Shown: positions 35,552 to 45,374 of the stretch, in pieces
How the letters are laid out: each line of letters begins with the position of its first letter
Numbering within the stretch: the first letter of the stretch is position 1
NCBI RefSeq assembly: GCF_000155675.2
Contig: NC_020911.1
Coordinates: 4,516,501 to 4,580,500, forward strand
Length of the DNA stretch: 64,000 nt
From: Octadecabacter antarcticus 307
GTDB lineage: Bacteria; Pseudomonadota; Alphaproteobacteria; Rhodobacterales; Rhodobacteraceae
Direction: 5' to 3'
Notes under the pieces: generated by a model
Told to the model about the DNA's origin: nothing
Databases searched by the model: none
The model's input: the letters and a program-made list of their open reading frames with translations, nothing else
Program-made: the position numbers and the translations under genes

Positions 35552-36106
35552 ATGATAACGCGCCGCCATTTCTTGAACACTGCCGCCGCCACTGCTGGCC
35601 TTGCTGCAACCTCTGCAAATGCCCAAGGTTTTCTTATTCCCGAACAGCAATTGCCCCGTGTCGTGCGCATTGACCGCGACTACGCGACTGGTGAAATCCA
35701 CGTCGAACCCAGTAGTTTCAAGCTTTACTGGATGATTGGCCCAGGCCTTGCGATGGAATATTCCGTCGGAATTGGCCGCGCTGGTCTGTACGAAAGCGGC
35801 GATTTTATCATTCAGGTCAAGAAAGAATGGCCGAGCTGGACACCAACACCTGCCATGATCGAACGCAGCCCTGCATCTTACGCGCAATACGCGGATGGCA
35901 TGGCAGGCGGCATCAATAACCCGCTGGGTGCGCGCGCTCTGTATTTGTTTAGTGGCAACCGTGACACTTACCTTCGTATCCACGGCACCAACGCGCCGCG
36001 CACGATCGGCAGCGCGGTGTCCAATGGCTGCGTTCGGCTGGTCAACAGCCATATCTCAGATCTTTACAACCGCGTGCCAGTGAACACGCGCGCCGTGCTG
36101 CACTAA
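35552..36106 (+). CDS. L,D-transpeptidase (YkuD family), exported
   Basis: 184 residues from ATG 35552. A short twin-arginine-like signal (MITRRHFLNTAAATAGLAAT) leads to the YkuD domain. The catalytic motif is HGTNAPRTIGSAVSNGCVRL, with H144, C160 and R162. The domain starts at GEIHVEPSSFKLYWMIGPG. It would cross-link peptidoglycan stem peptides through meso-diaminopimelate residues, or anchor proteins, in the periplasm. The gene stands alone between the pnp terminator and a second strong terminator. Confidence 0.92.
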   Translation: MITRRHFLNTAAATAGLAATSANAQGFLIPEQQLPRVVRIDRDYATGEIHVEPSSFKLYWMIGPGLAMEYSVGIGRAGLYESGDFIIQVKKEWPSWTPTPAMIERSPASYAQYADGMAGGINNPLGARALYLFSGNRDTYLRIHGTNAPRTIGSAVSNGCVRLVNSHISDLYNRVPVNTRAVLH

Positions 36107-36128
36107 TTCATCGATATCACCAAACGAC

Positions 36129-36161
36129 AAAGGCCCCACCAATCGGTGGGGCCTTTTTTTT
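36129..36161 (+). terminator. Terminator after the L,D-transpeptidase gene
   Basis: AAAGGCCCCACC (36129-36140), loop AATC, GGTGGGGCCTTT with eight or so T following. It lies between convergent genes and can serve the peroxiredoxin gene as well. Confidence 0.88.
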
Positions 36162-36177
36162 GATTTTGATCGTTTAT

Positions 36178-36831
36178 TTATTTCGGCAGTTTCGCCATCC
36201 GCAGGTACGGCAGCTTGGTATCAATAGACCCGTATTTCGCAATCGCATCAGCATCCGACACCGCGACAGGCACAACAACATCACCACCCGGAACCCAGTT
36301 GGCGGGCGTCGCCACGTTTTCACGTGCCGCAGTTTGCAGGCCATCCAGCGCACGCAGCACTTCGGCGAAATTACGCCCGACGTTCATCGGATAGGTCATC
36401 GACAGTTTCAGCTTTTTGTCCGGCCCGATGATAAACACAGCCCGCACCGTTGCACTGTCTGCTGGCGTGCGTCCGTCAGGCATGTAGGCTTCGGCAGGCA
36501 GCATGTCGAACGCCTTGGCAACTTCCAGACCATCGTCTGCAATGATCGGGAAACCAGCCTTCGCACCAGCAAAACCCTCAATGTCGGCTTTCCACTTTTT
36601 GTGGTCTTCAACCCCGTCCACGGACACACCGATCACCTTGGTGCCGCGCGCGTCCCATTCATCGGCCAGTTGTGCCACAGCACCAAACTCGGTTGTGCAA
36701 ACGGGCGTGAAATCTTTTGGATGGCTGAACAAAATCGCCCAGCTGTCACCAATCCAGTCATGCAAAGCGAACGTGCCTTGATCCGTTTCCACAGTCAGGT
36801 TCGGGATCGTGTCATTGATGCGTAGGCCCAT
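36178..36831 (-). CDS. Peroxiredoxin, 1-Cys (Prx6) type
   Basis: 217 residues, the length of the Prx6 group. The active-site motif is FSHPKDFTPVCTTEFG, with the peroxidatic C45 and T42. The C-terminal extension of about 60 residues (NVATPANWVPGGDVVVPVAV, then KLPYLRMAKLPK) is typical of Prx6/1-Cys enzymes; no resolving Cys is seen there. It reduces hydrogen peroxide and organic hydroperoxides in the cytoplasm. Alone on the minus strand; the 150 bases upstream are AT-rich and should hold its promoter. Confidence 0.93.
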   Translation of the reverse strand: MGLRINDTIPNLTVETDQGTFALHDWIGDSWAILFSHPKDFTPVCTTEFGAVAQLADEWDARGTKVIGVSVDGVEDHKKWKADIEGFAGAKAGFPIIADDGLEVAKAFDMLPAEAYMPDGRTPADSATVRAVFIIGPDKKLKLSMTYPMNVGRNFAEVLRALDGLQTAARENVATPANWVPGGDVVVPVAVSDADAIAKYGSIDTKLPYLRMAKLPK

Positions 36832-36982
36832 GTTGGCTCTCCTTTTTTGAATTGCATTAATTTTCTATATAGGCGTTCACCCAGCCTAATTCTACCAAGA
36901 TCACCCGCCTACTATACCGCGAGGGGCGTCAAACCAAACCCGCGATCTTCGCACATTGACCGACCCGATAGCAGCAGGTCGC

Positions 36983-37630
36983 TTAGAACGGTGCCTTCGC
37001 GCGAAACTTTACACCTTCACCACCGTCAGGATGGCGCAATCGCAACTCTTCGGAATGCAGCATCAACCGATCATACTCCCGCGCCTCACCCACCGCATAA
37101 AACGGATCGCCAAGAATTGCATGACCAAGGCTCAGCATATGCACCCGTAACTGGTGGCTGCGCCCAGTTTTGGGCATCAACCGCACCCGCGACTCGGTTG
37201 CGTCACCGCGTAACACCCGCCAGTCCGTCTGCGCCGACTTGCCAGTCTCATGGCATACCTTTTGAAGCGGGCGATTTTCCCAATCGACAATCAACGGCAA
37301 ATCCACCGTCCCCGTTTTGGGTTCTATCATGCCCCAAACGCGGGCCACATAGGTCTTTTTCGTCATGCGCTTTTCAAACTGTAACCCGATGTGACGCTGC
37401 GCATGTCGCGTCAGCGCAAACACCATCACACCGGACGTGTCACGATCCAAACGGTGGATCAACAAGGCCTGCGGAAACGCCACTTGCACCCGCATGATCA
37501 GACAATCCGCCAGATGTGGCCCCTTACCGGGAACCGACAATAACCCACTGGGCTTGTTCACAATCAAAATTTCATGATCCGCGTGGATCACGTCCAGCGG
37601 ACTATCGGGCGGTGCGTAATCACTGCTCAT
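36983..37630 (-). CDS. RluA-family pseudouridine synthase
   Basis: 215 residues. Catalytic motif HRLDRDTSGVMVFA with Asp62; KPSGLLSVPGKG at 26-37, TGRSHQLRVHMLSLGHAILGDPFY further on. There is no S4 domain, so it belongs to the short RluA/TruC-like group that modifies tRNA position 32 and/or 23S rRNA; the target cannot be decided here. The start overlaps the end of the rarD-like gene by four bases (37627-37630), so the two are co-translated. Confidence 0.9.
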   Translation of the reverse strand: MSSDYAPPDSPLDVIHADHEILIVNKPSGLLSVPGKGPHLADCLIMRVQVAFPQALLIHRLDRDTSGVMVFALTRHAQRHIGLQFEKRMTKKTYVARVWGMIEPKTGTVDLPLIVDWENRPLQKVCHETGKSAQTDWRVLRGDATESRVRLMPKTGRSHQLRVHMLSLGHAILGDPFYAVGEAREYDRLMLHSEELRLRHPDGGEGVKFRAKAPF

Positions 37631-38514
37631 GTCTTACGGCCCCGAAACATTGCAAACGTATACAGACCCAGTGCCGCCCAGATCATCGGAAACGCAATGG
37701 CGCGCGCACTGCCGAACGGTTCCTCAAACACAAACACAGCAATTAACATAATCATCGTCGGCGCGATGTATTGCATGATCCCGATGGTCGCCAGCCGCAG
37801 CCCCTTGGCGCCGTTAGCATACAACATCAGCGGCACCGCAGTGATGATCCCACAGCCCATCAGCAACCACATATCCATCGACAACGGCACAAAATGACCG
37901 CCACCCTGACCGCCCAGCCAAATCAAATAGCCCAGCGCAACGGGAGACAGGATCAATACTTCGAGCAGGAAACCCTGATTAGGGCCAATCGGTAGCGATC
38001 GTTTGAAATATGCGTAAAAACCCCAAGAAATCGTCAGCGCCAGCGCAGGCCACGGCAGCGATCCGTTTGCATAAGTCAACACGCCCACAGCTGAGGCGGC
38101 CAACCCCACCGCCGCCCATTGCAGTTTGTTGAGTTTTTCACCCAACAACATCGCCCCAAGAAACACACTGAAAATCGGGTTTATGTAATAGCCCAACGCC
38201 CCGTCCAACGTGCGCTCCGCCGCAATTGCCCAGACATAAACGCCCCAATTGATCGACACCAAAGTTGCGGTAACGCAGCCCATTGCCAATGCTTTAGGGT
38301 CACGCAGAATGCGGCCCAAATCGCTTGTACGGCCCAAAACAATCAAGATCAGACCCGCTACAGGCACGGACCACAACACGCGGTGCGCGATGACTTCGAT
38401 CGCCGGAATGTGGCTTATCGCCTTTAAGTACAACGGCAAAAACCCCCACAGCAAATAGGCGCTTAACGCGAACCCAAAGCCGCGCAAGGTGTCTTGATTT
38501 TCCGGGTTTTTCAT
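37627..38514 (-). CDS. rarD: EamA family transporter RarD
   Basis: 295 residues with ten hydrophobic segments and the RarD signature near the N terminus: GFALSAYLLWGFLPLYLKAI, then EVIAHRVLWSVP. The fifth helix region (INWGVYVWAIAAERTLDGAL) and LGYYINPIFSVFLGAMLLGEKLN are also conserved. Substrate unknown; the family belongs to the drug/metabolite transporters. It overlaps the pseudouridine synthase gene, with no evident functional link. Confidence 0.9.
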   Translation of the reverse strand: MKNPENQDTLRGFGFALSAYLLWGFLPLYLKAISHIPAIEVIAHRVLWSVPVAGLILIVLGRTSDLGRILRDPKALAMGCVTATLVSINWGVYVWAIAAERTLDGALGYYINPIFSVFLGAMLLGEKLNKLQWAAVGLAASAVGVLTYANGSLPWPALALTISWGFYAYFKRSLPIGPNQGFLLEVLILSPVALGYLIWLGGQGGGHFVPLSMDMWLLMGCGIITAVPLMLYANGAKGLRLATIGIMQYIAPTMIMLIAVFVFEEPFGSARAIAFPMIWAALGLYTFAMFRGRKT

Positions 38515-38568
38515 CCCTCCCTCATGACCGCTCCGAAGACCGCTCGCAAGGGTAGGGATTTCGGGTGG

Positions 38569-41007
38569 CTAGACTTTTACGCGCTCGGACTTGGGGTCAT
38601 ACATTGGCCGCAATGATGCCTCGGCGCGTACCTTGGTGCCCATCACATCAATCTCATACCCAGAGGCCAAAACATCCGCCGCCGTCTCGCCTTTACACGG
38701 CACATAGCCAAGGCCCATGGCCCCGCCCAAGGTGTGCCCATAACCGCCCGACGACAGGTATCCGACCAATTCACCGTCCCTAAGGATAGGTTCGTTATGA
38801 TACAAAAGCGGTTCAGGATCCGTCAGCTTGAACTGCACCATGCGCATGTTGAGCCCGCTTTCCTGCTTTTCCAACACCGCCTCACGGCCAATGAAGTCCG
38901 GCTTGTCCTTCTTGACGGCAAAGCCTAGCCCCGCCTCCATCACATGGTCTTCGCAGGTGATGTCATGCCCGAAATGGCGAAAGCCCTTTTCGATCCGGCA
39001 CGTGTCCATCATGTGCATCCCGCACAGCGTCAGTTCGAAATCCTGCCCCGCAGCGTGCAGCGTTTCAAACACATGGCCGGCTTGATCCGCGCTGATGTAG
39101 ACCTCCCAGCCAAGCTCCCCCACATAGGTAACACGGTGAACGCGGGCCACACCCATGCCAATCTCAATGTCCTGCGCCGTACCAAACGGATTCACCGCGT
39201 TGGTGAAATCGGCTGGCGACACCGCTTGCAGCAGCTTGCGCGCGTTTGGCCCCATCACGGCCAGCACGCCTTCGCCTGCTGTCACGTCAGTAATGACCAC
39301 ATTAAAATCGCCGCGGGTGCGTTCCATCCAAACCTGATCGGCCAAACGCGTCGCGGCAGGTGTCACCACCAGATACGCCGTCTCGGACATCCGGGTCACA
39401 GTCACATCCGCCTCAATCCCGCCGCGATGGTTCAGGAACTGCGTATAAACAATCTTGCCAACAGGCACCGAATAATCGCCACCGCCGACGTAGTTCAAAA
39501 AGCCTTCGGCGTCGGGCCCTTCGACCCTGATCTTACCGAAAGACGACATGTCATACATGCCGACATTTTCACGCACAGCTTTATGTTCAGCCGCCACATT
39601 GTCGAAAAAGTTCTGCCGTTGCCAAGAGTATTCATATTCCGGCGTCTGGCCGTCCTTGGCGAACCAGTTGGCGCGCTCCCAACCTGACAATTCCCCCATC
39701 ACCGCACCACGTTGCAACAGATGGTGATGGAACGGTGTGCGACGCACCCCCCGCGCAGTCGCCTTTTGGCGGAACGGGAAATGGTCTGCATACAGCAGGC
39801 CAAGCGTTTCCTTTGACCGTTCCATCAGGAACGTCTTGTTGCCCATAAACGGTTGCATCCGGCTGATATCAACATCGCCCAGATCAAACGGCTTCGCGCC
39901 CTCATCCATCCATTGCGCCAAGGCCATACCAGCCCCACCCGCCGATTGAATCCCGACGGAATTGAATCCCGCAGCGACCCAGACATTGTCCATCTCCGGC
40001 GCAAGGCCAAGGTGATATGCATCGTCGGGCGTAAAACTTTCCGGCCCGTTAAAGAATGTATGGATACCCGCCTCCGCCAGCATCGGCATGCGTTCAACTG
40101 CAGCTTCAAGGATCGGCTCAAAGTGGTCGAAATCTTCGGGCAGTTGATCAAACTCGAAATCCGCCGGAATAGGGCCCCACGGCTTGCTCACAGGCTCGAA
40201 CGCACCCAAAAGCATCTTTCCGGCGTCTTCTTTATAATAGGCACACTCATCAGGAACGCGCAGCACCGGCATCTGCGTCAAACCCGCAATCGCCTCAGTT
40301 ACGATATAGAAATGCTCACAGGCTTGCAGCGGTACGTTGGTGCCCAGCATTTGCCCGACCTCACGGCCCCACATGCCCGCACAATTCACGACATGATCAC
40401 AGTCTATCGTGCCGTGCCCATTCGCATCTTCCCAGTTCACACCAGTGATCCGCCGCCCCGCGCGCACAACGCCCGTGGCCTTGACCCGCTCCTTTACAAC
40501 CGCCCCACGCTGCCGCGCTCCTTTGGCCAAGGCCAGCGCGATATTGGATGGGTCGCCCTGCCCGTCCAGCGGCAAATAGACCCCGCCGACAACACCCTCA
40601 ATATTGAGGTGCTCATACTTCGCCTTCACCTCGCTCGGTGAAATCTCCTCAACCGCAACCCCGAATGCGCGTGCCATGGCGGCCTGTCGGTAAATCTCCT
40701 CTTTGCGGTCCTCAGTCAGGGCAACCGTTATCGACCCACAGCGCTTGAACCCCGTAGCAACCCCTGTTTCTTCCTCAAGCGTGCCATAAAGTTCTTGGCT
40801 ATATTTCGCTAGTTTCGTCATATTCTGCGTGGCACGAAGCTGTGCAATAAGGCCCGCCGCATGCCACGTCGTCCCACTGGTCAGTTGTTTGCGTTCCAGC
40901 AAAACAACATCCATCCAACCCAGTTTGCTCAGGTGATAGGCCACTGAACACCCGATAACACCGCCACCAATGATAACAACACGTGCCTTGCTTGGAAGAT
41001 CAGCCAT
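38569..41007 (-). CDS. Dimethylglycine/sarcosine dehydrogenase-type FAD enzyme with GcvT domain (1)
   Basis: 812 residues. Residues 1-400 form the FAD oxidoreductase part: ARVVIIGGGVIGCSVAYHLS at 8-27, and SGTTWHAAGLIAQL with the His that carries covalent FAD in mammalian dimethylglycine dehydrogenase. From about 430 comes the folate-binding GcvT part (EYSWQRQNFFDNVAAEHKAV, MYDMSSFGKIRVEGPDAEGF, GELGWEVYISADQAGHV). It would oxidise an N-methyl group and pass the one-carbon unit to tetrahydrofolate or release formaldehyde. It is the last gene of a six-gene minus operon, 11 bases after the methyltransferase gene; which methylated amine it takes is not decidable. Confidence 0.9.
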   Translation of the reverse strand: MADLPSKARVVIIGGGVIGCSVAYHLSKLGWMDVVLLERKQLTSGTTWHAAGLIAQLRATQNMTKLAKYSQELYGTLEEETGVATGFKRCGSITVALTEDRKEEIYRQAAMARAFGVAVEEISPSEVKAKYEHLNIEGVVGGVYLPLDGQGDPSNIALALAKGARQRGAVVKERVKATGVVRAGRRITGVNWEDANGHGTIDCDHVVNCAGMWGREVGQMLGTNVPLQACEHFYIVTEAIAGLTQMPVLRVPDECAYYKEDAGKMLLGAFEPVSKPWGPIPADFEFDQLPEDFDHFEPILEAAVERMPMLAEAGIHTFFNGPESFTPDDAYHLGLAPEMDNVWVAAGFNSVGIQSAGGAGMALAQWMDEGAKPFDLGDVDISRMQPFMGNKTFLMERSKETLGLLYADHFPFRQKATARGVRRTPFHHHLLQRGAVMGELSGWERANWFAKDGQTPEYEYSWQRQNFFDNVAAEHKAVRENVGMYDMSSFGKIRVEGPDAEGFLNYVGGGDYSVPVGKIVYTQFLNHRGGIEADVTVTRMSETAYLVVTPAATRLADQVWMERTRGDFNVVITDVTAGEGVLAVMGPNARKLLQAVSPADFTNAVNPFGTAQDIEIGMGVARVHRVTYVGELGWEVYISADQAGHVFETLHAAGQDFELTLCGMHMMDTCRIEKGFRHFGHDITCEDHVMEAGLGFAVKKDKPDFIGREAVLEKQESGLNMRMVQFKLTDPEPLLYHNEPILRDGELVGYLSSGGYGHTLGGAMGLGYVPCKGETAADVLASGYEIDVMGTKVRAEASLRPMYDPKSERVKV

Positions 41008-41018
41008 CTGTCAGTTCC

Positions 41019-41900
41019 TTAAACAATAGTGTGCCCAGCGGCCCGAAGACGGCTGGCGATTTCTGCAATATGTGCGGGGCTGACTTCGCAGCAGCCGCCA
41101 ATAATCGTCGCCCCGTGATCGACCCAACGCATCGCGTGATCAGCATAAAGGTCAGGCGTGAAATCACGCCGCATTTTCAACGCATCAACAGTTGGCTTCG
41201 CTTCAAGAAACCCGTCACTAATCGATTCAAACCCGTTGGCGTAGGCCCCATATGGTTTTCCAGACGTCGCCAAAACATCTAACGCAGCCTTGATCACTTC
41301 GGGCGCTGAACAATTTGCCATCACAGCTTGGGCCGCGCCCGCAAGCGCCACACCGTCTGCCAGCGGCTCACCGGATCGCAGCACGCTGCCATCATCATCG
41401 GACACCGAAAACGCAATCCATATCGGTTTACCCGCGGCTTGCGCACCTTCCAGAACCGCGCGGGTTTGGGCCAGCGAAACGACTGTCTCACAAATGATCA
41501 GATCAACGTGCGGACCAATCGCGCGTGCAACCTCGGCAAATTTCGCCACAGCCTCGTCGTGGGTCGGCATAAGGTCCGCGCGGTAGGACGCCCCAAGCGG
41601 CCCAATAGCCCCCGCGACGCGCCCAACACCCCCGACGTCCCGTGCTTCAGCCAAGGCCAAGCCATGCAATTCGTCGAACTTGCCCTCCAATGCGGTGCCT
41701 TCCAAACGGTCATGGTGAATGGCGTAGGTGTTGGCCGTGGCAATCGTCGCGCCTGCCGCGGCGAAATCGCGGTGCACACCAGCAACCATGCCAGGGTGAT
41801 CCACCATCACCTGCGTTGACCAAAGCGGCGTGGGCCGATCACCAGCGCGATGCACCAGTTCCTGCCCCATGCCACCATCCAAAAGTGTTATCTGCGTCAT
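41019..41900 (-). CDS. Homocysteine S-methyltransferase family protein
   Basis: 293 residues, single Pfam-type S-methyl_trans domain. Starts LLDGGMGQELVHRAGD, and has the zinc ligands Cys in VMANCSAPEV and the pair in GGCCEVSPAHIAEI. Family members move a methyl group from S-methylmethionine or betaine-like donors to homocysteine, giving methionine. Its position between two demethylating dehydrogenases suggests that it takes the first methyl group from glycine betaine or a related compound, leaving dimethylglycine for its neighbours. That is inference from context. Spacing to the flanking genes is 3 and 11 bases. Confidence 0.9.
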   Translation of the reverse strand: MTQITLLDGGMGQELVHRAGDRPTPLWSTQVMVDHPGMVAGVHRDFAAAGATIATANTYAIHHDRLEGTALEGKFDELHGLALAEARDVGGVGRVAGAIGPLGASYRADLMPTHDEAVAKFAEVARAIGPHVDLIICETVVSLAQTRAVLEGAQAAGKPIWIAFSVSDDDGSVLRSGEPLADGVALAGAAQAVMANCSAPEVIKAALDVLATSGKPYGAYANGFESISDGFLEAKPTVDALKMRRDFTPDLYADHAMRWVDHGATIIGGCCEVSPAHIAEIASRLRAAGHTIV

Positions 41901-41903
41901 CGA

Positions 41904-44354
41904 TTAAGCCCTAATGCGTTCATTGTTTGGGTCCCAAAGCGGGGCATCTTCTTGCACAACCGCCTTGTGGCGTTTGCCATAGACATCGACCTCCAATTGG
42001 GTGCCGACGGCCAATAGGTTAGCGCGAACCATACCCAAGGCGATACATTTGTTGGTGCGATATCCCATGGCACAAGACGTGACTTCACCAACGATTTCAT
42101 CGCCATGCCAAATCGGGGCCATATAGGGCGCGTCCGTATCGCCCGCGTCCATAACCAACGTCACAAACCCCTTCTTTCGGCCCTGTTGCTTTTCCGCCAG
42201 CAACGCCGCCTTTCCAGGGAAGTCTTGTGGTTTGTCGAACCTGATAAAGCGATCAAGCCCGCCCTCCAGCAGGGAATAATCCGTCGACAGATCGCCTTTC
42301 CACGCGCGGTATCCCTTTTCGATCCGCAAGGAGTTCAGCGCATACATGCCGAACGGTTTGGCCCCTGCGTCCAGCACTGCGTCATAGATTGCAGGCATAC
42401 TGGCATTTTCGGCATGAATTTCCCAGCCAAGCTCGCCTGCGAACGACACCCGCAAAAGTGCAACCCACGCCCCTACGATTTCGCTTTCCTGAAAGCTAAG
42501 CCAAGGGAGTGACAAGTCGGCCTCACATATCTTGCCAAGGCAATCCCGCGTGGCTGGGCCCGTCACGATCAGTGTGGACATATCAGTTGTCCAATCCACT
42601 AAAGTGAAAGATGCGTCTTCCGGCATGTAGCGTTCCAGCCATTCGCGGTCGTGCCAGTGCGCAGACGCGGCAGTAACAAGAACGAAAAGATCTGCGGCTT
42701 CACGAGTAACCGACATCTCGGTGACGATCCGTCCGCGGTTGTCCGCGAAATAAATAAGACCAACGCGACCGATCTTAGGGAGCGCGCCAGCGACAAGCCC
42801 CCGCAGCCAGTCGTCAGCGCCGGGGCCCTGCACCTTAAACCGAGAGAACCCCGGCAGATCAAGGACACCAACGTTGTCGCGCACCGCCTCGCACTCTTCA
42901 CGTACACGTTGTTCCCAAGGACCATTGCGCGCCCACGTCTGGGTGCTGCCCTCTGACGTGTCATCGCCGTTTTTAGCGAACCAATTGGCGCGTTCCCAAC
43001 CATTATAGGCACCCATCTGACCACCCATTGCACGGACCTTTTCATCGACTGGCGACAGCTTCTTGTCGCGGCCCGCTGGCCATTCGTGATGGGGAAAGTG
43101 CATCGCGTATTCATGACCATAGGTTTCCATCGCTTTGGCAAGACAATGATCGTGATCAGTGTAATCAGTGTAACGGCGCGGATCGACAGACCACATATCC
43201 AACTCAGTTTCGCCGTGCATGATCCATTCCGCCATCACCTTGCCCGCGCCGCCACCTTGGGCGATCCCGAAAGTAAACGAATGCGCCTCAAACGCGTTCT
43301 TCACACCCGGCATCGGGCCAGCCATCGGCAGACCATCGGGTGCATAGGGGATCGGCCCGTTGATGTTGCGGCCAATGCCCGCCTCGCCCAACAGCGGCAA
43401 ACGCGCCATGGCGTCTTCGATGTAGAATTCCAACCGATCCAGATCATCGGGATACAGCTGGAACGAAAAATCGTCCGGCATCGGATCGTCCGGCGTCACC
43501 CAATGCGCCTTACAGTTGCGCTCATATGGGCCAAGGTTCAGACCGTTCTTATCCTGCCGCAGATAGTAAGAAATATCGACATCACGAACGAGGGGGACCT
43601 TGTGCCCGACCTCTTTGGTCCACGCCTCAAGCTCGGCAATGGGTTCGGTCAGGAAATACTGGTGGCTCATCACGACCATCGGTACGGTGCGCCCGCCAAA
43701 TGGTTTGAACATTTCACCAACACGCTGCGCATAATAGCCCGCACAATTGACGACAAATTCGGCCCTAATCTCACCCTTGTCAGTCTTCACAATCCACTCA
43801 TCACCGTCCCGATCAATCCCGGTCACCGGGCAGAACCGTTCAATCCGGCCACCCGCAGAACGCGCGCCTTTGGCCAAGGCCTGCGTCAGTTGCGCGGGGT
43901 CAATGTCGCCGTCCAACGCATCCCACATTCCACCCGCAAGATCGTGGGTCTCAAGGAACGGATGACGTTCCTTGATTTCTGCATTGGTCAGAATGTCCAT
44001 CTCAAGCCCCTGATAACGGGCTTGTCCGGACACCTTTGCAAACTCCTGCATCCGTTCCTTGGAATGGGCCAAACGCAGCGATCCGGTGACGTGGTAGTTC
44101 ATCGGATAATCGACCTCGTCGGCCAAGCTGCGGTACAGTTCCAGCCCGTAACGCTGCATGTTCATCACCGCCCAGTTCGGCGCAAAATTCGGGCAATTGC
44201 CCGCCGCGTGCCATGTGGATCCTGCGGTCAGTTCGTTCTTTTCAAGCAGCACACAATCGGACCACCCAGCCCGCGCCAAATGAAACAACGTCGACGTGCC
44301 GACCACACCACCACCAATGATGACCACACGGGCTGTTGTTGGAAAATCTGCCAT
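41904..44354 (-). CDS. Dimethylglycine/sarcosine dehydrogenase-type FAD enzyme with GcvT domain (2)
   Basis: 816 residues, a paralogue of the protein encoded at 38.6-41.0 kb with the same layout: FAD motif ARVVIIGGGVVGTSTLFHLA at 8-27, AGSTWHAAGNCPNF with the presumed FAD-linking His, and the GcvT part from about 430 (VGVLDLPGFSRFKVQGPGAD, GELGWEIHAENASM, RIEKGYRAWKGDLSTDYSLL). The two proteins differ around the His motif (GNCPN against GLIAQ) and probably take different substrates in one demethylation series. It starts two bases before the GFA gene end. Confidence 0.9.
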   Translation of the reverse strand: MADFPTTARVVIIGGGVVGTSTLFHLARAGWSDCVLLEKNELTAGSTWHAAGNCPNFAPNWAVMNMQRYGLELYRSLADEVDYPMNYHVTGSLRLAHSKERMQEFAKVSGQARYQGLEMDILTNAEIKERHPFLETHDLAGGMWDALDGDIDPAQLTQALAKGARSAGGRIERFCPVTGIDRDGDEWIVKTDKGEIRAEFVVNCAGYYAQRVGEMFKPFGGRTVPMVVMSHQYFLTEPIAELEAWTKEVGHKVPLVRDVDISYYLRQDKNGLNLGPYERNCKAHWVTPDDPMPDDFSFQLYPDDLDRLEFYIEDAMARLPLLGEAGIGRNINGPIPYAPDGLPMAGPMPGVKNAFEAHSFTFGIAQGGGAGKVMAEWIMHGETELDMWSVDPRRYTDYTDHDHCLAKAMETYGHEYAMHFPHHEWPAGRDKKLSPVDEKVRAMGGQMGAYNGWERANWFAKNGDDTSEGSTQTWARNGPWEQRVREECEAVRDNVGVLDLPGFSRFKVQGPGADDWLRGLVAGALPKIGRVGLIYFADNRGRIVTEMSVTREAADLFVLVTAASAHWHDREWLERYMPEDASFTLVDWTTDMSTLIVTGPATRDCLGKICEADLSLPWLSFQESEIVGAWVALLRVSFAGELGWEIHAENASMPAIYDAVLDAGAKPFGMYALNSLRIEKGYRAWKGDLSTDYSLLEGGLDRFIRFDKPQDFPGKAALLAEKQQGRKKGFVTLVMDAGDTDAPYMAPIWHGDEIVGEVTSCAMGYRTNKCIALGMVRANLLAVGTQLEVDVYGKRHKAVVQEDAPLWDPNNERIRA

Positions 44355-44356
44355 TC

Positions 44357-44740
44357 CTATTGCTCCCTTTGCGAAATGTTGTCCAAGATATCGTAGTAAT
44401 CACCCTTGTCTGCCGTAAAGATATGCTTCGAGGTCTTAAGGCCGGTCGCTCCGTCAATCGTGCCTGACATTATCGACACCCGTCCTTCGTCGTCCTTATG
44501 TCGCCAAAACAGCGACGATCCGCAGATTTTGCAAAATCCACGTTGCGCCGCGCGGGACGATTGAAACCACGTCAGCGTCTCATCGCTTGTGAACACCAAT
44601 TGGCCCGGTTCTACTTGCGTTGCAGACACATGATGTCCGCTGGTCTTGCGGCATTGAACACAGTGGCATGCCACCGAAGGGCGCAAATCTCCCATCAATT
44701 CATATCTCACACCGCCACACAGACATGAGCCCGTTTTCAT
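44357..44740 (-). CDS. GFA family (glutathione-dependent formaldehyde-activating-like) protein
   Basis: 127 residues from ATG 44740, with CAGGGAGAACACT upstream. All zinc-binding Cys motifs are present: GSCLCGGVRYE, VACHCVQCRKTSG and GFCKICGSSLFW. The founding member, Gfa, speeds formation of S-hydroxymethylglutathione from formaldehyde, though the activity of most relatives is untested. In this operon, formaldehyde released by the two dehydrogenases is a fitting substrate. The ATG overlaps the LysE gene end by four bases. Confidence 0.9.
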   Translation of the reverse strand: MKTGSCLCGGVRYELMGDLRPSVACHCVQCRKTSGHHVSATQVEPGQLVFTSDETLTWFQSSRAAQRGFCKICGSSLFWRHKDDEGRVSIMSGTIDGATGLKTSKHIFTADKGDYYDILDNISQREQ

Positions 44741-45360
44741 AGTGTTCTCCCTGGTGTTTGACTGACGCCCAAAAGGATTCCATAGACGACAAAACAAATC
44801 GCCATAGTTCGGCGAAACCAGACATTGAAAACAGCCCCCAGCGCGGCACGCCCAAGACCAGCACCAAGTGCGGTAAATGTCAGATAACTACACGCCGTCA
44901 GCGTCAGCGCCGTTGGCACGATGACCCACATTTGCTGACCAATCGGCACGTCAGGCTGCACAAACTGGCTAAACGCCGCTAGGTATCCAGCCACACTTTT
45001 GGGATTGATCACCGCGATCGCCAAGGCCCGCCAATAGACATCGCCCTTGGGTGGCGTCGTCACCTGAACCGGTCGCGACGCTGTCACCCATCCGCGAAGA
45101 CCAAGAAAGATCAGGAACCCCGCGCCGATAAGCTTTGCCACCGAAAATGCGGCCTCCGACGTCGTAAGCAACGCCGTCACACCCAGCGCCGACAACGCCA
45201 AAAACAAGGATGCCTGCGTCAAGATCGCGGCGACACCGGGCAAGCTGCGAACAAACCCCAAGCTCATCCCGTTTGAGATACAGTTCACTGCATTCGGCCC
45301 CGGAGTGGTGACAAATACCGCCCAGAACAGCGCGAATACGGTCCATGCTTCAAATGTCAT
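44737..45360 (-). CDS. LysE family translocator
   Basis: 207 residues, six hydrophobic segments. The N-terminal motif ALFWAVFVTTPGPNAVNCIS is the conserved TPGP region of RhtB/LysE exporters, followed by LIGAGFLIFLGLRGW and NPKSVAGYLAAFSQFV. Exports amino acids or derivatives; in this operon glycine or methionine produced by demethylation is a possible cargo, but that is a guess. 14 bases after the regulator gene. Confidence 0.9.
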   Translation of the reverse strand: MTFEAWTVFALFWAVFVTTPGPNAVNCISNGMSLGFVRSLPGVAAILTQASLFLALSALGVTALLTTSEAAFSVAKLIGAGFLIFLGLRGWVTASRPVQVTTPPKGDVYWRALAIAVINPKSVAGYLAAFSQFVQPDVPIGQQMWVIVPTALTLTACSYLTFTALGAGLGRAALGAVFNVWFRRTMAICFVVYGILLGVSQTPGRTL

Positions 45361-45374
45361 TCATAACACCGCCA

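Noticed and set aside
43086..44396. 436-codon plus-strand open frame opposite the second GcvT-type dehydrogenase
   Set aside because: Antisense shadow of a well-supported 816-residue enzyme; no recognisable domain.
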